A stretch of 64,000 nt of DNA, from the NCBI RefSeq assembly GCF_004217135.1, contig NZ_SHKK01000001.1:5642001-5706000 (forward strand). Direction: 5' to 3'. The notes below the pieces were generated by a model. That model was given only the letters and a program-made list of their open reading frames with translations. It did not search any database and was not told the DNA's origin. Position 1 is the stretch's first letter, and each line of letters begins with the position of its first letter. Positions 11,159 through 19,952 of the stretch are shown here, piece by piece. The position numbers and the translations under genes were made by a program. This DNA comes from Micromonospora violae. GTDB lineage: Bacteria; Actinomycetota; Actinomycetes; Mycobacteriales; Micromonosporaceae.

Positions 11159-12073
11159 ATGACGGAGACACAGGCGAAGTCGGGGAACACGGGGACCTCG
11201 GCCAACCCGGTCGACGAGGAGGCCGCCAAAGGCGGCACACCAGCGACCGGCCGCGCGGCCGTGGGCCGGGCGACGGTCCCCGCCGACGCGCCTGCCCCGA
11301 AGTTCACCAGGGCTCCAGGTATGACACCCCCGCCGGAGCAGCCAGGCGACGACGGCGGGTCGGGCGACAAGACCGAGGCGTCCAGCGCCGAGGCGCCGAC
11401 GTCGGCCGCCGCCAACCCTCCGGGTAAGGCGGCGGCACCCTCGGACCGTCCGGCGACCACCCAGCCGATCGGTGTCCGGCCCGGGCAGGCCGCGTCAACC
11501 GGGTCCACCGGCACCCAGCCGCGGATCACGCCCGGCATGACCCAGCCGCAGCCGGACGCGACGCGTACCGCTGCCGCCACCGGCCGCCCGGCCAGCGGCG
11601 GTGGCCTACCACCGGGGATCGGCAACGCGTCCGCCGTCGGGGCCGCCCGCGTCGGCGACGCGGTGCGTGCGGCGCGTACGTCGATCAGCTCGGCCGCCTC
11701 CCGCGGGCCGCGCCGGGCCCGGCTGAACCTGAAGCGGATCGACCCGTGGTCCGTGATGAAGTTCGCGTTCGCGGTCTCGGTGGTGCTCTTCATCGTCGTG
11801 GTGGTGGCCACCTCGGTGCTCTACCTGGCGTTGGACGCGATGGGCGTGTTCCAGAGCGTCAACGAGAGCCTGAGCGACCTGGTCAACGCCGGCGGCGGTC
11901 AGAGCACCAGCGGCTTCCAGATCACCGCCAAGGGCGTGATCCTCAGCTCGGCGCTGATCGGCCTGGTCAACGTGGTGCTGTTTACCGCGCTGGCCACGCT
12001 CGGTGCGTTCGTCTACAACGTCTGCGCCGACCTGGTCGGCGGGATCGAGCTGACCCTCGCCGAGCGGGACTGA
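11159..12073 (+). CDS. DUF3566 membrane protein downstream of gyrA
   Basis: 304 residues starting 4 bp after the gyrA stop, so probably co-transcribed. Residues 1-195 are a disordered Ala/Pro/Thr/Gly-rich cytoplasmic arm. The C-terminal 110 residues form the DUF3566 domain with two membrane helices (VMKFAFAVSVVLFIVVVVAT and LIGLVNVVLFTALATLGAFV) separated by a loop containing GVFQSVNESLSDL. DUF3566 proteins follow gyrA throughout actinobacteria, including the mycobacterial homologue. Their function is not established; links to cell-envelope or division assembly have been suggested because of this conserved position. The long N-terminal arm is typical. Confidence 0.88.
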   Translation: MTETQAKSGNTGTSANPVDEEAAKGGTPATGRAAVGRATVPADAPAPKFTRAPGMTPPPEQPGDDGGSGDKTEASSAEAPTSAAANPPGKAAAPSDRPATTQPIGVRPGQAASTGSTGTQPRITPGMTQPQPDATRTAAATGRPASGGGLPPGIGNASAVGAARVGDAVRAARTSISSAASRGPRRARLNLKRIDPWSVMKFAFAVSVVLFIVVVVATSVLYLALDAMGVFQSVNESLSDLVNAGGGQSTSGFQITAKGVILSSALIGLVNVVLFTALATLGAFVYNVCADLVGGIELTLAERD

Positions 12074-12078
12074 GTGAC

Positions 12079-12122
12079 CGGGACGCCGGGGCACCGTGGA
12101 AAGCGGTCGCTCCGGCGTCCCG
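12079..12122 (+). terminator. Hairpin after the DUF3566 gene
   Basis: CGGGACGCCGG (from 12079) pairs with CCGGCGTCCCG (ending 12122), enclosing a second small stem AGCG-GT-CGCT. It ends the gyrA-DUF3566 transcript ahead of tRNA-Ile. Confidence 0.6.
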
Positions 12123-12224
12123 TACTCGGGTAGGTTTTGCGGGCGTGGACGGGCCCGGCTCGCAGACGCGGACCCCGATTTGGGGCCAGCCGAGCGGATG
12201 GGTTAATCTTGCTCGTCGCAACGC

Positions 12225-12298
12225 GGGGCTATAGCTCAGTCGGTTAGAGCGCAGAGCTGATAACTCTGAGGTCGATGGTTCGATTCCATCTAGCCCCA
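12225..12298 (+). tRNA. tRNA-Ile (GAT)
   Basis: Cloverleaf: acceptor GGGGCTA pairs with TAGCCCC, D-loop AGCTCAGTCGGTTAGAGC, anticodon stem CAGAG/CTCTG with loop CTGATAA (anticodon GAT), T-arm GGTTCGATTCC. 74 nt including the discriminator A; the genome encodes only CC after it, so the terminal A is added enzymatically. Confidence 0.97.
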
Positions 12299-12340
12299 CC
12301 GCATGTCGTCCGACGATAGTCGAGCGCGAGGGGTCGCCCC

Positions 12341-12469
12341 ATGTTCAAGAAGCTGCTGATTCTGGCTGGCGTCGTCGGTGTGGGCGTCGTCGTGTTCAAC
12401 AAGATCAAGGCGTCGAACGACGAGCGTGCCCTGTGGCACGAGGCGACCACGTCGCCCGACCTCCGCTGA
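12341..12469 (+). CDS. DLW-39-family small membrane peptide
   Basis: A 42-residue peptide, MFKKLLILAGVVGVGVVVFN and then a charged tail KIKASNDERALWHEATTSPD, ending in LR. One hydrophobic helix (residues 4-20) is followed by a polar C terminus with the D/ERALWHEATT motif of the DLW-39 family, which in actinobacteria is found at exactly this place between tRNA-Ile and tRNA-Ala downstream of gyrA. Function is unknown. A GAGGGG ribosome site lies 8 bp before the ATG. It is easy to miss because it is so short. Confidence 0.85.
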   Translation: MFKKLLILAGVVGVGVVVFNKIKASNDERALWHEATTSPDLR

Positions 12470-12511
12470 CGCTCGGTCCGGCGGGGAACGATCGACGCCG
12501 CGGCCACTCAC

Positions 12512-12587
12512 GGGGCCCTAGCTCAACTGGCAGAGCACTGCCTTTGCAAGGCAGGGGTTAGGGGTTCGAGTCCCCTGGGCTCCACCA
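12512..12587 (+). tRNA. tRNA-Ala (TGC)
   Basis: Acceptor GGGGCCC pairs with GGGCTCC, giving the G3:U70 identity pair that marks tRNA-Ala. The anticodon stem CTGCC/GGCAG has loop TTTGCAA (anticodon TGC), and the T-arm is GGTTCGAGTCC. The 3' CCA is encoded (12585-12587). Confidence 0.97.
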
Positions 12588-12648
12588 GCACTTTCTCTGG
12601 TTGATCGCGCTCCGAGTGCAGCCAGGCGGTCACGCCGTTTCTCCTCGC

Positions 12649-12880
12649 CTAGCGCGCGATCGATGCAGCCGCCCAGGCGCGGAACGTAGCGTCCAGGGAG
12701 TCGACCAGCCGGTCGAACGTCTCGTCGAGGGACTGCGGCAGCCCGAACCCGCCGGCCGCCTCCAGGGTCACGAACCCTTGCAGGACCACGCGTATCGCGC
12801 GTACCGCGTGGATCGCGTCATCCCCGGTGATGTCGTAGCCCCTCAGCAAGGCGAGCAGCATGTCGACCGTTGCCCGTTGG
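12649..12880 (-). pseudogene. Remnant of a TetR-family regulator (C-terminal ligand domain only)
   Basis: About 75 residues, of which ALLRGYDITGDDAIHAVRAI and LEAAGGFGLPQSLDETFDRL match the C-terminal domain found in many actinobacterial TetR proteins (WHG/TetR_C_33 type). The DNA-binding N terminus is absent: upstream in the same frame the similarity ends abruptly near 12880, right where the DUF2695 gene ends. This looks like a regulator truncated when new DNA was joined next to tRNA-Ala. A short ATG frame at 12861 exists, but expression is doubtful. Confidence 0.7.
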
Positions 12881-12883
12881 TGC

Positions 12884-13183
12884 TTAGCGGAAGATCTCCT
12901 CGGGATGACAGTTCATGACGACCTCGCAATCACACCAGCCACCCAACTGGCGTAGGCCCTCGCCGAGTGCTTCCCACCTGATGCCTTGCTCGTCGGCCCA
13001 CTGCTGACCATGCCTAGTGGTGTGGTCGCAGCCATCGGCTAGGACGTGGGCGTCGACGAACTCCACGAGTGCCGCCAGCTGGTCCCGGTTGATGGGGAGC
13101 AGCGCGGATCGAGCCTCTCGGTCGGCTTTCTTGTAGGCGTCGCGGAGTTGCTTGCGACGTGCCCTCTCGTTCGGTGAAGCCAT
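12884..13183 (-). CDS. DUF2695 domain protein
   Basis: 99 residues from the ATG at 13183 (MASPNERARRKQLRDAYKKA). A basic N-terminal helix is followed by ADGCDHTTRHGQQWADEQGI and LRQLGGWCDCEVVMNC, the Cys/His pattern (C-x-H ... C-x-C) of DUF2695, which could bind a metal. Proteins of this family are small cytosolic hypotheticals without known function. The gene abuts the TetR remnant. A longer frame from 13279 adds an unrelated Trp-rich leader and was not used. Confidence 0.72.
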   Translation of the reverse strand: MASPNERARRKQLRDAYKKADREARSALLPINRDQLAALVEFVDAHVLADGCDHTTRHGQQWADEQGIRWEALGEGLRQLGGWCDCEVVMNCHPEEIFR

Positions 13184-13557
13184 CGAGGGATCTTGCCACA
13201 GCGTCGGCGAGTGCTTCCAGAGGCTGGGCCAGATACGGATCAGAAGCCAGGACCGCCAGCGGTCAGCGACGGGGCACAATCGGGCACCATGACATCCCGG
13301 CCCCCAGGCGTTTTGGACAGGCCGGCCAGCCCGCGATCTCTGCGGGCGAATCTACGGACACGGTTTCCGGGAGCGGTCGGCTGCGCCCGGGCGATGTGGC
13401 AGCGGACGGCCAGCTGATTCTGAGGATGAAGGATGCCCAAGCAAACCTTGAGGTGAACACTCAGCGCGGCTGGCGGGGGGACGTGAGCCGGTGGCATTGG
13501 GCCGACGACCCGGACACTGGGGAACGCGAGACCTTCGTGCAGAACTTTGCCTGCTAG
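13159..13557 (+). other. Unassigned open frame, possibly a gene fragment
   Basis: A 132-codon open frame whose first part is antisense to the DUF2695 start and low in sense-like composition. Its last 45-50 codons (DGQLILRMKDAQANLEVNTQ and then RGWRGDVSRWHWADD) look protein-like. I do not recognise it and no start with a ribosome site is evident. It could be the 3' end of a lost gene in this degraded stretch. Confidence 0.25.
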
Positions 13558-13652
13558 CTGCGGACGGTCCGCATTTAGTCCCGCAATGGGTTCGTCGACG
13601 GCGAGGGAACTGAAGCCATGCCTGAGGCGTGGCGTGTGGAACGCTCTCGCGA

Positions 13653-13922
13653 GTGGAAGACGCGAAGCCGATCGTTGTGCAGCTGTACTGCCGTCTTGAG
13701 ATCACAGTCGACAACCCGGACGCTCTGTTCGAGGCTGCCGAGCGGCGGCTGCGGAGTGCCAACATCGACTGGCCGAGCGAGCAGAACACCCTCGAAGAGG
13801 CGGTCGCTGAGTTGCGAACCGACTTGGAGCAGTCGGTTGCCAGCTTGGTCGATCCTGACCAGGTGCTGGCGGACGTTCCCGGTGTCGAGGTGCGCCGCGG
13901 GCGCTGGTGGGCCGAGGTCTGA
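13653..13922 (+). CDS. Hypothetical protein (89 aa)
   Basis: Begins at a GTG (EDAKPIVVQLYCRLEITVDN), then a helical acidic region (DALFEAAERRLRSANIDW, LEEAVAELRTDLEQSVASLV) and a short C-terminal strand ending RRGRWWAEV. The alternating beta/alpha pattern suggests a small globular single-domain protein, but I recognise no family. It stands alone in the region between tRNA-Ala and the P-type ATPase, where other genes are fragmentary. The start is uncertain; a frame from 13629 adds eight residues. Confidence 0.5.
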   Translation: MEDAKPIVVQLYCRLEITVDNPDALFEAAERRLRSANIDWPSEQNTLEEAVAELRTDLEQSVASLVDPDQVLADVPGVEVRRGRWWAEV

Positions 13923-14011
13923 GCGCCGTCCGAGCGGTTCCAGCCCGGCTTCAGGTCACCGGACGACGAAGCCTGATCTCATAACCCTCGGTCGCCGGGC
14001 AGTACCTCCGT

Positions 14012-14716
14012 TTATCGAAGTTGCGCGGGCTGTGGCTCTACTTTGATCCCGCGCCGGATCAGCCAGGCGGTCGCGGGCCAGGCGGCGATGAAGCCGCTGG
14101 CCAGCCCGATCTGGGTGAAGAACCAGAAGGCCGGGGTGGCCGGGTTCAATGGTGGCTCCGGGACAATGACGTGGTGTGACAACGCCAACCAGACGAACAG
14201 CACCATCTCGAAGACGGTCACGGTCAGCAGGTCGGCCTTGGCGACGGTCACTATCGCATCCCAGATCCGGTGCCGGCCCCTGCGACCCGAAATGAAGTAG
14301 CGGAATGTCACCCCGACGACGACCGCCCCGAGGTAGTCGCTGACGTACGAGGCCCACAGCGTCTCACCCGCTAATTTGATGCCACTTGCGAAGACGAACA
14401 CCTCACCGAGGACGACGCCCAGAGCGCAGTGGGCGCCGCACTGACAAACCCCGGTCAGGATGGCTAGTTGCTGGGGCTTTTTCGGTGGCCTGCCGTGTCT
14501 CTGTTGCCACCTGGGGGAATGGGGCCTGATCCAACGGCGGTACGCCACAACGGCGGCTGGGCCGAGGTAGAGCCCGGTCACCGGCCAGACGAACTCCTCG
14601 CTCTTGAGTAGCTGGCGGTACTTGTGGACGCGGATGTCGACGACGATCGAGGCTGAGCTGACAACTCCCACACCGATTGTGATCCAGGACAGCGACATCA
14701 GCACCATCTGCCGCAC
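14012..14716 (-). CDS. DUF4396 integral membrane protein
   Basis: 234 residues with about five to six membrane helices (SLSWITIGVGVVSSASIVVD, VTGLYLGPAAVVAY, SYVSDYLGAVVVGVTF, LLTVTVFEMVLFVWLAL, AFWFFTQIGLASGFIAAWPA). The centre carries CQCGAHCALGVVLGEVFVFA, the Cys/His-rich GxCHCGAGCxLGDxxGE-like motif of DUF4396, which may bind a metal. The function of the family is unknown. It is the one clearly intact larger gene in the tRNA-adjacent zone. The ATG at 14716 gives a sensible N terminus. Confidence 0.78.
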   Translation of the reverse strand: MRQMVLMSLSWITIGVGVVSSASIVVDIRVHKYRQLLKSEEFVWPVTGLYLGPAAVVAYRRWIRPHSPRWQQRHGRPPKKPQQLAILTGVCQCGAHCALGVVLGEVFVFASGIKLAGETLWASYVSDYLGAVVVGVTFRYFISGRRGRHRIWDAIVTVAKADLLTVTVFEMVLFVWLALSHHVIVPEPPLNPATPAFWFFTQIGLASGFIAAWPATAWLIRRGIKVEPQPAQLR

Positions 14717-14852
14717 AGCCCACCCTTCCCGTGCACGAGGTGGTGACGCAACCCAGCGCGGAGGAGTGCGGCAAGCACGGGGATAACGAAGCCACGTGGA
14801 TGGGCTCCAGCTTTTCAGTTTTTACTCGTACCGATGACCGAACGTACCGACC

Positions 14853-14963
14853 CACGCAGAACTCGTCGCCCTCGGGATTGGTCAGGACGATGTGCCCTTC
14901 CTCGGGGAGTTGTCCGACGTCGAGGTGGTTGCCACCGAGCCCCAGTGCCGTCTCCACCACACA
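14853..14963 (-). pseudogene. Remnant of a VOC/glyoxalase-like protein
   Basis: A 36-residue stretch, LGLGGNHLDVGQLPEEGHIV followed by LTNPEGDEFCV, matches the end of actinobacterial glyoxalase-6-type domains, where VLADPEGNEFCV is the usual closing strand with the metal-ligand Glu. Upstream in frame the sequence loses similarity and reaches a stop; downstream it runs into unrelated residues. It lies in the 313-bp gap between the DUF4396 gene and the P-type ATPase, which otherwise holds nothing I can support. Confidence 0.55.
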
Positions 14964-15029
14964 CGCGCCGACACCACGACAGGGCAGTTTCGGAGAGGCC
15001 GCCGGAGCAGGGAACAGCTCGGAACCGCC

Positions 15030-18000
15030 TCAGCTCTGGGCGGAGTGCGGCGGGTGCGCCTCCGGGAGGCGTTCCATCAGCCTGGTGAGCACACCGTTGG
15101 CGAAGGTCGCGCCGAGCGCCGACCCGGCCCCGATGGTCCAGCCGACCGGCCCGAGCGGGGTGCAGCCGAAGAACTGGCTCACTCCCGGCGTCTGCACCAC
15201 CAGGACGAGCACGCCCAGTGACGCCGCCGTGGAGGCCAACACGGTCGGGCTGGTGCCGCCGGCCAGGATGGTCTGCCCGAGCTGGGTGCCGACAAGGGAG
15301 ACCAGGGCGACGGTGCCGGCCCGCTGGCGGCGTCCGGTGTAGCGGGCCAACGTCCAGCCGGTGGTCGCGCCCAGCGTGGTGGCTGCCGCCCGCAGACCGA
15401 TCTCCCTGGTGAGACTTTCGCCGAGCGCCGTGTCCGGGCCCTCCCGGAGCAGCGCGTCGGCGCGGTCCGACGCGGGTGGCCGGACCGCGATGGCCAGCGC
15501 CGGTGCCAGGTCGGTGAGGAGGTTGACCAGCAGCAGCTGTCGCCCGGTGAGCGCGGAGCGGCCGGTCGCCGCGGCGGTGAGCACACTGAACGCGATCTCA
15601 CCGAGGTTGCCGCCGACCAGGATGCTGAGGGCGTGCCGCACCGACGACCACATCGCCCGCCCTTCGATCAGGGTCGCGATGATGGTTTCCAACCGGTCGT
15701 CGGTGACCACCAGGTCGGCGGCGGCGCGGGCGGCCGGGGTGCCCCGTTGACCGAGGGCGATGCCGACGTCGGCCAGCCGGATGGCCGGGGCGTCGTTGGC
15801 GCCGTCGCCGGTCATCGCCACGGTCCGCCCGCACTTCTGCAACGCCTGGATGATCCGCACCTTGTGGGTGGGGGTGCAGCGGGCCACCACATCGGTGTTG
15901 GCCAACCGCTCGGCGAGCGCGTCGTCGTCCAGTTGGTCGAGTTCACCGGCGGTGACCACCCGCTGTTCGTCGTGCTCGCTGATGGTGGCGGCGATCGCCT
16001 CGGCGGTGGCCGGATGATCGCCGGTGATCATGATGGTGTGCACGCCGGCCTGCCGGATCCGGCGCACCGCCGGGGCGGCGCTCTCCCGTACACCGTCGGC
16101 GAGGGCCAGGAAACCCACAAAGGTCAGCCCTCGAACGTCCCCGTCGGTCACCTTCGGGTCGCTGACCGGGCACTCCGCGACGGCCAGGATCCGGTTTCCG
16201 GCACCGGCCCGGTCGGCGAGCATCCGTTCCAGTTCCGCCCGGCCGGCGTCGTCGAGCGGTTCCTGACGACCGTCGGTGCGGCGGGACGAACAGCGCGGCA
16301 GCACCGTCTCCGGGGCACCCTTGACGCTCAACAACAGGTGACCGTCGGTCTGTCCGATGCTCGCGTGGTAACCACGGGACGGCTCGAACGGCAGACCGCC
16401 GGCCGCCCGCCAGCCAGCGGCACCGGTCTGCTCCACCACCCCGGCCTCCCCGGCACCCCGCCGGACCGCCCGGTCGGTCTGCAACGCCAACTCCTCCGGA
16501 TCGTTCGCGGCGGGGGTGGCCCGCAGCGCCGCGGCCAGCGTCATCCGGAGCCGGTCGTCCAACCGGTCGACCGGGGCGTACCGTTCGCCGACGCCGTCGC
16601 CGACCCCGGCGAGGAGCAACTGGCCCTCGGTGAGGGTGCCGGTCTTGTCGAAGCAGAGCACATCCACCCGGCCCAGCGCCTCGATGGTGCGCGGGTTGCG
16701 GACCAACGCGCCGTGCTCGGCCAGCCGCCGGGCCGCCGCCAGTTGCGCCGCGCTGACCAGGAACGGCAGCCCCTCCGGCACCGACGCCACGGCGAGGTTC
16801 GCGGCGGTCGCCGCCGTTTCGGCCAGGGGTACGCCCCGAAGCAGGCCCGCGCCGGCCACCGCCACCGCGGACCCGGCAGCCAACGGGATGGCGGCGCTGG
16901 TCAACGAGCTGAGCCGAGCCTCCACCCCACTGGTCGGGGGTGCCTGCCGCACCAACGCCAGGCTGCGCCCGGCCTCGGTGTCGTTGCCGGTCGCCACCAC
17001 CACGGCGGTGCCGTGCCCGGCGGCCACGGTGGTGCCCTCGTAGAGCATCGAGTGTCGGTCGGCGATGGCGGCGGCGACCACCGGTCGGTTGGACTTGGCG
17101 ACCGGCAGCGACTCGCCGGTCAGTGACGACTCGTCGGCCTCCAGGCCCACCGACTCCAGCACCCGGCAGTCGGCGGGCACCGAGTCGCCCGGTTCGAGGG
17201 CGATGACGTCCCCGAGGACCAGATCTTCGGCGGCGAGAACCTGCTCGGCACCGTCCCGGCGGACCCGTGCGGTCACCGCCGAGCGCGACAGCAGCTCCGC
17301 CAGCGACCGCTCCGTGTTGCGTTCGTGCACCGCCCCGATCAGGGCGGACCCACCGACCACGCCGCCGACCAGGGCGGCGTCGACCAGTGAGCCGAACGAC
17401 GCGGAGAGCACCGCCCCGGCGGCCAGCACCGGAGTGAGCGGGTTCGACAATTCGTCCACGAAGGCGCGCAGCAGCCCGCCGCCGGCTGTGCCGCCGTCGC
17501 CACCGGTGGCGTGGCGTCGACGCTGTGCTTCGGCGCTGGACAGGCCGTCCGGGGTGGAGCGCAGGTGGTCGAGCACGGTGCCGACGGGCATGAGGTGCCA
17601 GGCGGTCGCCACCGGCGCCGGGGTGTCCGACTGATCGTGCAACCGGCGGGCCTGCCAGACCCCGTTGGCGAAGGCCAACCCGGCCGCGCTGTTGACCGCG
17701 ACGAGCGCTCGGTGCGGCAACTGGGGTGGTGGGGCGGTGAACGCGCCCAGCGCCCCGAGGCCGGTGCCGGCCATGGCCAGCCGGATGTTCTGCTGGGCGG
17801 TGCGGCGGGCCACCCCGGTCGCCTCGATCACCAGTGCCACCACCCGCAGGTCGGCACCGACCAGCAGGTGCGCCCCCCACGGCGGAAGCTCCTCCGGTGC
17901 GGCGAACCCGAGACCACAGTCGGACGCGCCGAGCGCCTTGCGGTCCGCGGAAACCAGCATCACCACCGCGCCGTCGCGCTGCAATGCACGTACCGACTCG

Positions 18001-19568
18001 GTCAGCTGGTCCCCGCCGGGGAGTATCGCGTCGGCGAAGCCGTACCGCTGCTCGTCGCCGCCGGCGACGACCAGCCGCAGACCGGCGTGCCGGGCGGCGG
18101 CGGGCAGACCGTCGACGCCGGGCGCGGGTTCCGGTTCGACCCGCAACAGTGCGGCGAGCCGGTCGCCGTGGGCGAGGCCGAGGAGCTGACCGCAGGCGGA
18201 GCGCAGCCGGGCCGCGTCCGGAATGTGGTCCGGGTCGCTCGCGGGCATCCGGTCCAGCGGTGCGAGCCGCCAGCCGTCCGCCGCGCGGGAAGCGGTCGGG
18301 TCGTCCGGGTCGAACAACGCGAAGGCACGCTCGGCCACCTGGTCGACGTCCGCGTCGGGTGCCGGCGCGAGGTCGGCCAGCACGCCCCGGTCCGAGCCGA
18401 GCACCGCGGCGTCGAGCACGAGCGTGTCGATCCGGTCGAGTTCGCGCAGCACACTGCGGTCCATCGCGATAACGCCGCGCCGGGCCAGCATCCGGCCGAG
18501 CTGGGCCGCGTACCCCTCGCGGCCACTGCCGGGCGCCTTGGGTAGCGCGGACAGGCCCAGCGCGGCGGCCCGCTTCGGCCCGGCGAACGGCACCGCCGCC
18601 GCGCCGGCGGCCGCGCCCGCCGCGAGCATCCGGTTGATGTACCGCTCGACCGGGCCGTCCGGCTTCGGGCGGGGGCGCTCGATCACCGGCCACCGGGCGG
18701 TGGCGCGTTCCGCGTCGCCGGTGAGTCGCGGTTCGGCCCGCTCCCAGGCGGAGAGTTGGGCCCGCGCCTCGCCCCACTGCACCACCCGCTGCGCACCGTC
18801 CAGGACGATCCCCGTCCAGCGCCCGGTCAAGCCCTGCACCACCGCCTCGGCCAGCGGAAACAGGATGTCTGCGCGCGGGTCGGAGCGCAGCCGTTTGCCG
18901 ATGAAGCCGTGCAGCTTCGGCTGAAGATCCACTGCGGAGAGGAGGCCGGACACCTCGCCGGGCAGTGGCGCGAACGGTAGGACCCGGGTGGCCGCCGAGA
19001 TGGTCAGGCCCAACGCGTCCGAGGCGAGCGCGCCCAGGGTGCGCGGGGTTCGCGGCCCCTCCTCCGGTGGGTGCGGCGGTGGGATCTCCGGGTCGGGTTC
19101 GTGGTCGCAGGTCCGCTCGACCCGGTCGATCGTGGTGATCAGGTCGCGCAGCTTCGGCTCGGGGGCCTGGACGGCGACCACCACCCGCCCGGAGGGTGCG
19201 TTGACCCGGGCCCAGGCGACCCCGGGCATCCGCTCCAGGGCGCCTTCGACCTGACGGGCGAGCCGATTGCCGCCGTCCTGGCAGACACCGTGCACCTCGA
19301 TGTGGTGTCGGCCGGGCCGGGACCACACCCGACGCCGCGTCAGCCCCGCCGTTCGGGCCAGCCGGGTCGCGGCCGAGCCGACCGTCCGAGACGCCTCGCC
19401 GACCAGGTGCGGCACGCCGAAGGACGGCAGGATGCGGCCGGCAGCGCGACCCGCGGCCGTCATCGAGGCGTACGGCTGGACGGGCCCCTGTTGCCGCTGG
19501 TCCTGACCTTGGCCATGTCGTCCTCCCACCGCGCTGACGTCCGGCGGCCTGGCTTCCCGACCTGTCAT
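15030..19568 (-). CDS. Very large CtpI-like cation-transporting P-type ATPase
   Basis: 1512-residue membrane pump resembling mycobacterial CtpI, about twice the length of ordinary P-type ATPases. Residues 1-600 are an extra N-terminal half that includes a heavy-metal-domain-like fold (HHIEVHGVCQDGGNRLARQV onward) lacking the CxxC pair. The catalytic half then follows: TGES at 817-820, a PEGL membrane motif (SVPEGLPFLVSAAQLAAARR) instead of the CPx of heavy-metal pumps, the phosphorylated DKTGTLTEG (Asp974), ITGDHPATA, and MTGDGANDAP at 1252-1261. The PEGL motif suggests a P2-like Ca/Mg-type cation pump, but the ion cannot be read. A GGGGG ribosome site supports the ATG at 19568. Confidence 0.9.
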   Translation of the reverse strand: MTGREARPPDVSAVGGRHGQGQDQRQQGPVQPYASMTAAGRAAGRILPSFGVPHLVGEASRTVGSAATRLARTAGLTRRRVWSRPGRHHIEVHGVCQDGGNRLARQVEGALERMPGVAWARVNAPSGRVVVAVQAPEPKLRDLITTIDRVERTCDHEPDPEIPPPHPPEEGPRTPRTLGALASDALGLTISAATRVLPFAPLPGEVSGLLSAVDLQPKLHGFIGKRLRSDPRADILFPLAEAVVQGLTGRWTGIVLDGAQRVVQWGEARAQLSAWERAEPRLTGDAERATARWPVIERPRPKPDGPVERYINRMLAAGAAAGAAAVPFAGPKRAAALGLSALPKAPGSGREGYAAQLGRMLARRGVIAMDRSVLRELDRIDTLVLDAAVLGSDRGVLADLAPAPDADVDQVAERAFALFDPDDPTASRAADGWRLAPLDRMPASDPDHIPDAARLRSACGQLLGLAHGDRLAALLRVEPEPAPGVDGLPAAARHAGLRLVVAGGDEQRYGFADAILPGGDQLTESVRALQRDGAVVMLVSADRKALGASDCGLGFAAPEELPPWGAHLLVGADLRVVALVIEATGVARRTAQQNIRLAMAGTGLGALGAFTAPPPQLPHRALVAVNSAAGLAFANGVWQARRLHDQSDTPAPVATAWHLMPVGTVLDHLRSTPDGLSSAEAQRRRHATGGDGGTAGGGLLRAFVDELSNPLTPVLAAGAVLSASFGSLVDAALVGGVVGGSALIGAVHERNTERSLAELLSRSAVTARVRRDGAEQVLAAEDLVLGDVIALEPGDSVPADCRVLESVGLEADESSLTGESLPVAKSNRPVVAAAIADRHSMLYEGTTVAAGHGTAVVVATGNDTEAGRSLALVRQAPPTSGVEARLSSLTSAAIPLAAGSAVAVAGAGLLRGVPLAETAATAANLAVASVPEGLPFLVSAAQLAAARRLAEHGALVRNPRTIEALGRVDVLCFDKTGTLTEGQLLLAGVGDGVGERYAPVDRLDDRLRMTLAAALRATPAANDPEELALQTDRAVRRGAGEAGVVEQTGAAGWRAAGGLPFEPSRGYHASIGQTDGHLLLSVKGAPETVLPRCSSRRTDGRQEPLDDAGRAELERMLADRAGAGNRILAVAECPVSDPKVTDGDVRGLTFVGFLALADGVRESAAPAVRRIRQAGVHTIMITGDHPATAEAIAATISEHDEQRVVTAGELDQLDDDALAERLANTDVVARCTPTHKVRIIQALQKCGRTVAMTGDGANDAPAIRLADVGIALGQRGTPAARAAADLVVTDDRLETIIATLIEGRAMWSSVRHALSILVGGNLGEIAFSVLTAAATGRSALTGRQLLLVNLLTDLAPALAIAVRPPASDRADALLREGPDTALGESLTREIGLRAAATTLGATTGWTLARYTGRRQRAGTVALVSLVGTQLGQTILAGGTSPTVLASTAASLGVLVLVVQTPGVSQFFGCTPLGPVGWTIGAGSALGATFANGVLTRLMERLPEAHPPHSAQS

Positions 19569-19669
19569 CCGTTATGCCCCCTGAGCAGCGGAATTTTCCG
19601 CCGTCGCGAGTGCATGGACCGGGTCGACGGTGGAATCCGACGACCATCACCGGACATGGGGAGGCCGGC

Positions 19670-19930
19670 ATGAGCACGCTGACGCGACATCTCAACGGTT
19701 CGCGGGAGAACGTCCAGATGTACGGCCGGCGGGTGCAACTGCCGATGCTGGGTGAGGTGGCGGTGCCGCCACCGGACAAGGTCGCTTACTACGCCGGGCT
19801 CGGGGTGCTCGCCGCGCTACAGGTCATCGAATGGCCGATCGCGGTGGTGGTCACCGCCGGCCATCTGCTGGCAGACCAGCATTTTTCCGGGTTGGTCCGT
19901 GGAGTTGGGGAGGCGTTGCAGGACGCCTGA
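19670..19930 (+). CDS. Small protein divergent from the P-type ATPase
   Basis: 86 residues from the ATG at 19670, with ribosome site GGGGAGG. The N-terminal half is polar and basic (MSTLTRHLNGSRENVQMYGR), followed by VAVPPPDKVAYYAGLGVLAA and a hydrophobic helix QVIEWPIAVVVTAGHLLA near residues 55-72. It is transcribed away from the giant ATPase with about 100 bp between starts, so a shared regulatory region and functional link (for example an accessory membrane peptide) are plausible. No named family recognised. Confidence 0.65.
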   Translation: MSTLTRHLNGSRENVQMYGRRVQLPMLGEVAVPPPDKVAYYAGLGVLAALQVIEWPIAVVVTAGHLLADQHFSGLVRGVGEALQDA

Positions 19931-19952
19931 CGAGAGCTGGGTCACTGGGCCG

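Noticed and set aside
8116..11811. 1231-codon open frame antisense to gyrA
   Set aside because: It mirrors the gyrA codon pattern on the opposite strand, has Arg/Val/Asp-rich nonsense composition and no domain; a typical antisense frame in high-GC DNA.
14731..15342. 203-codon plus-strand frame in the gap before the ATPase
   Set aside because: It runs antisense into the ATPase 3' end, lacks a ribosome site and a protein-like composition.
15943..19779. 1278-codon frame overlapping the P-type ATPase on the same strand in another frame
   Set aside because: Gly/Arg-rich out-of-frame translation of the ATPase gene, no motif.
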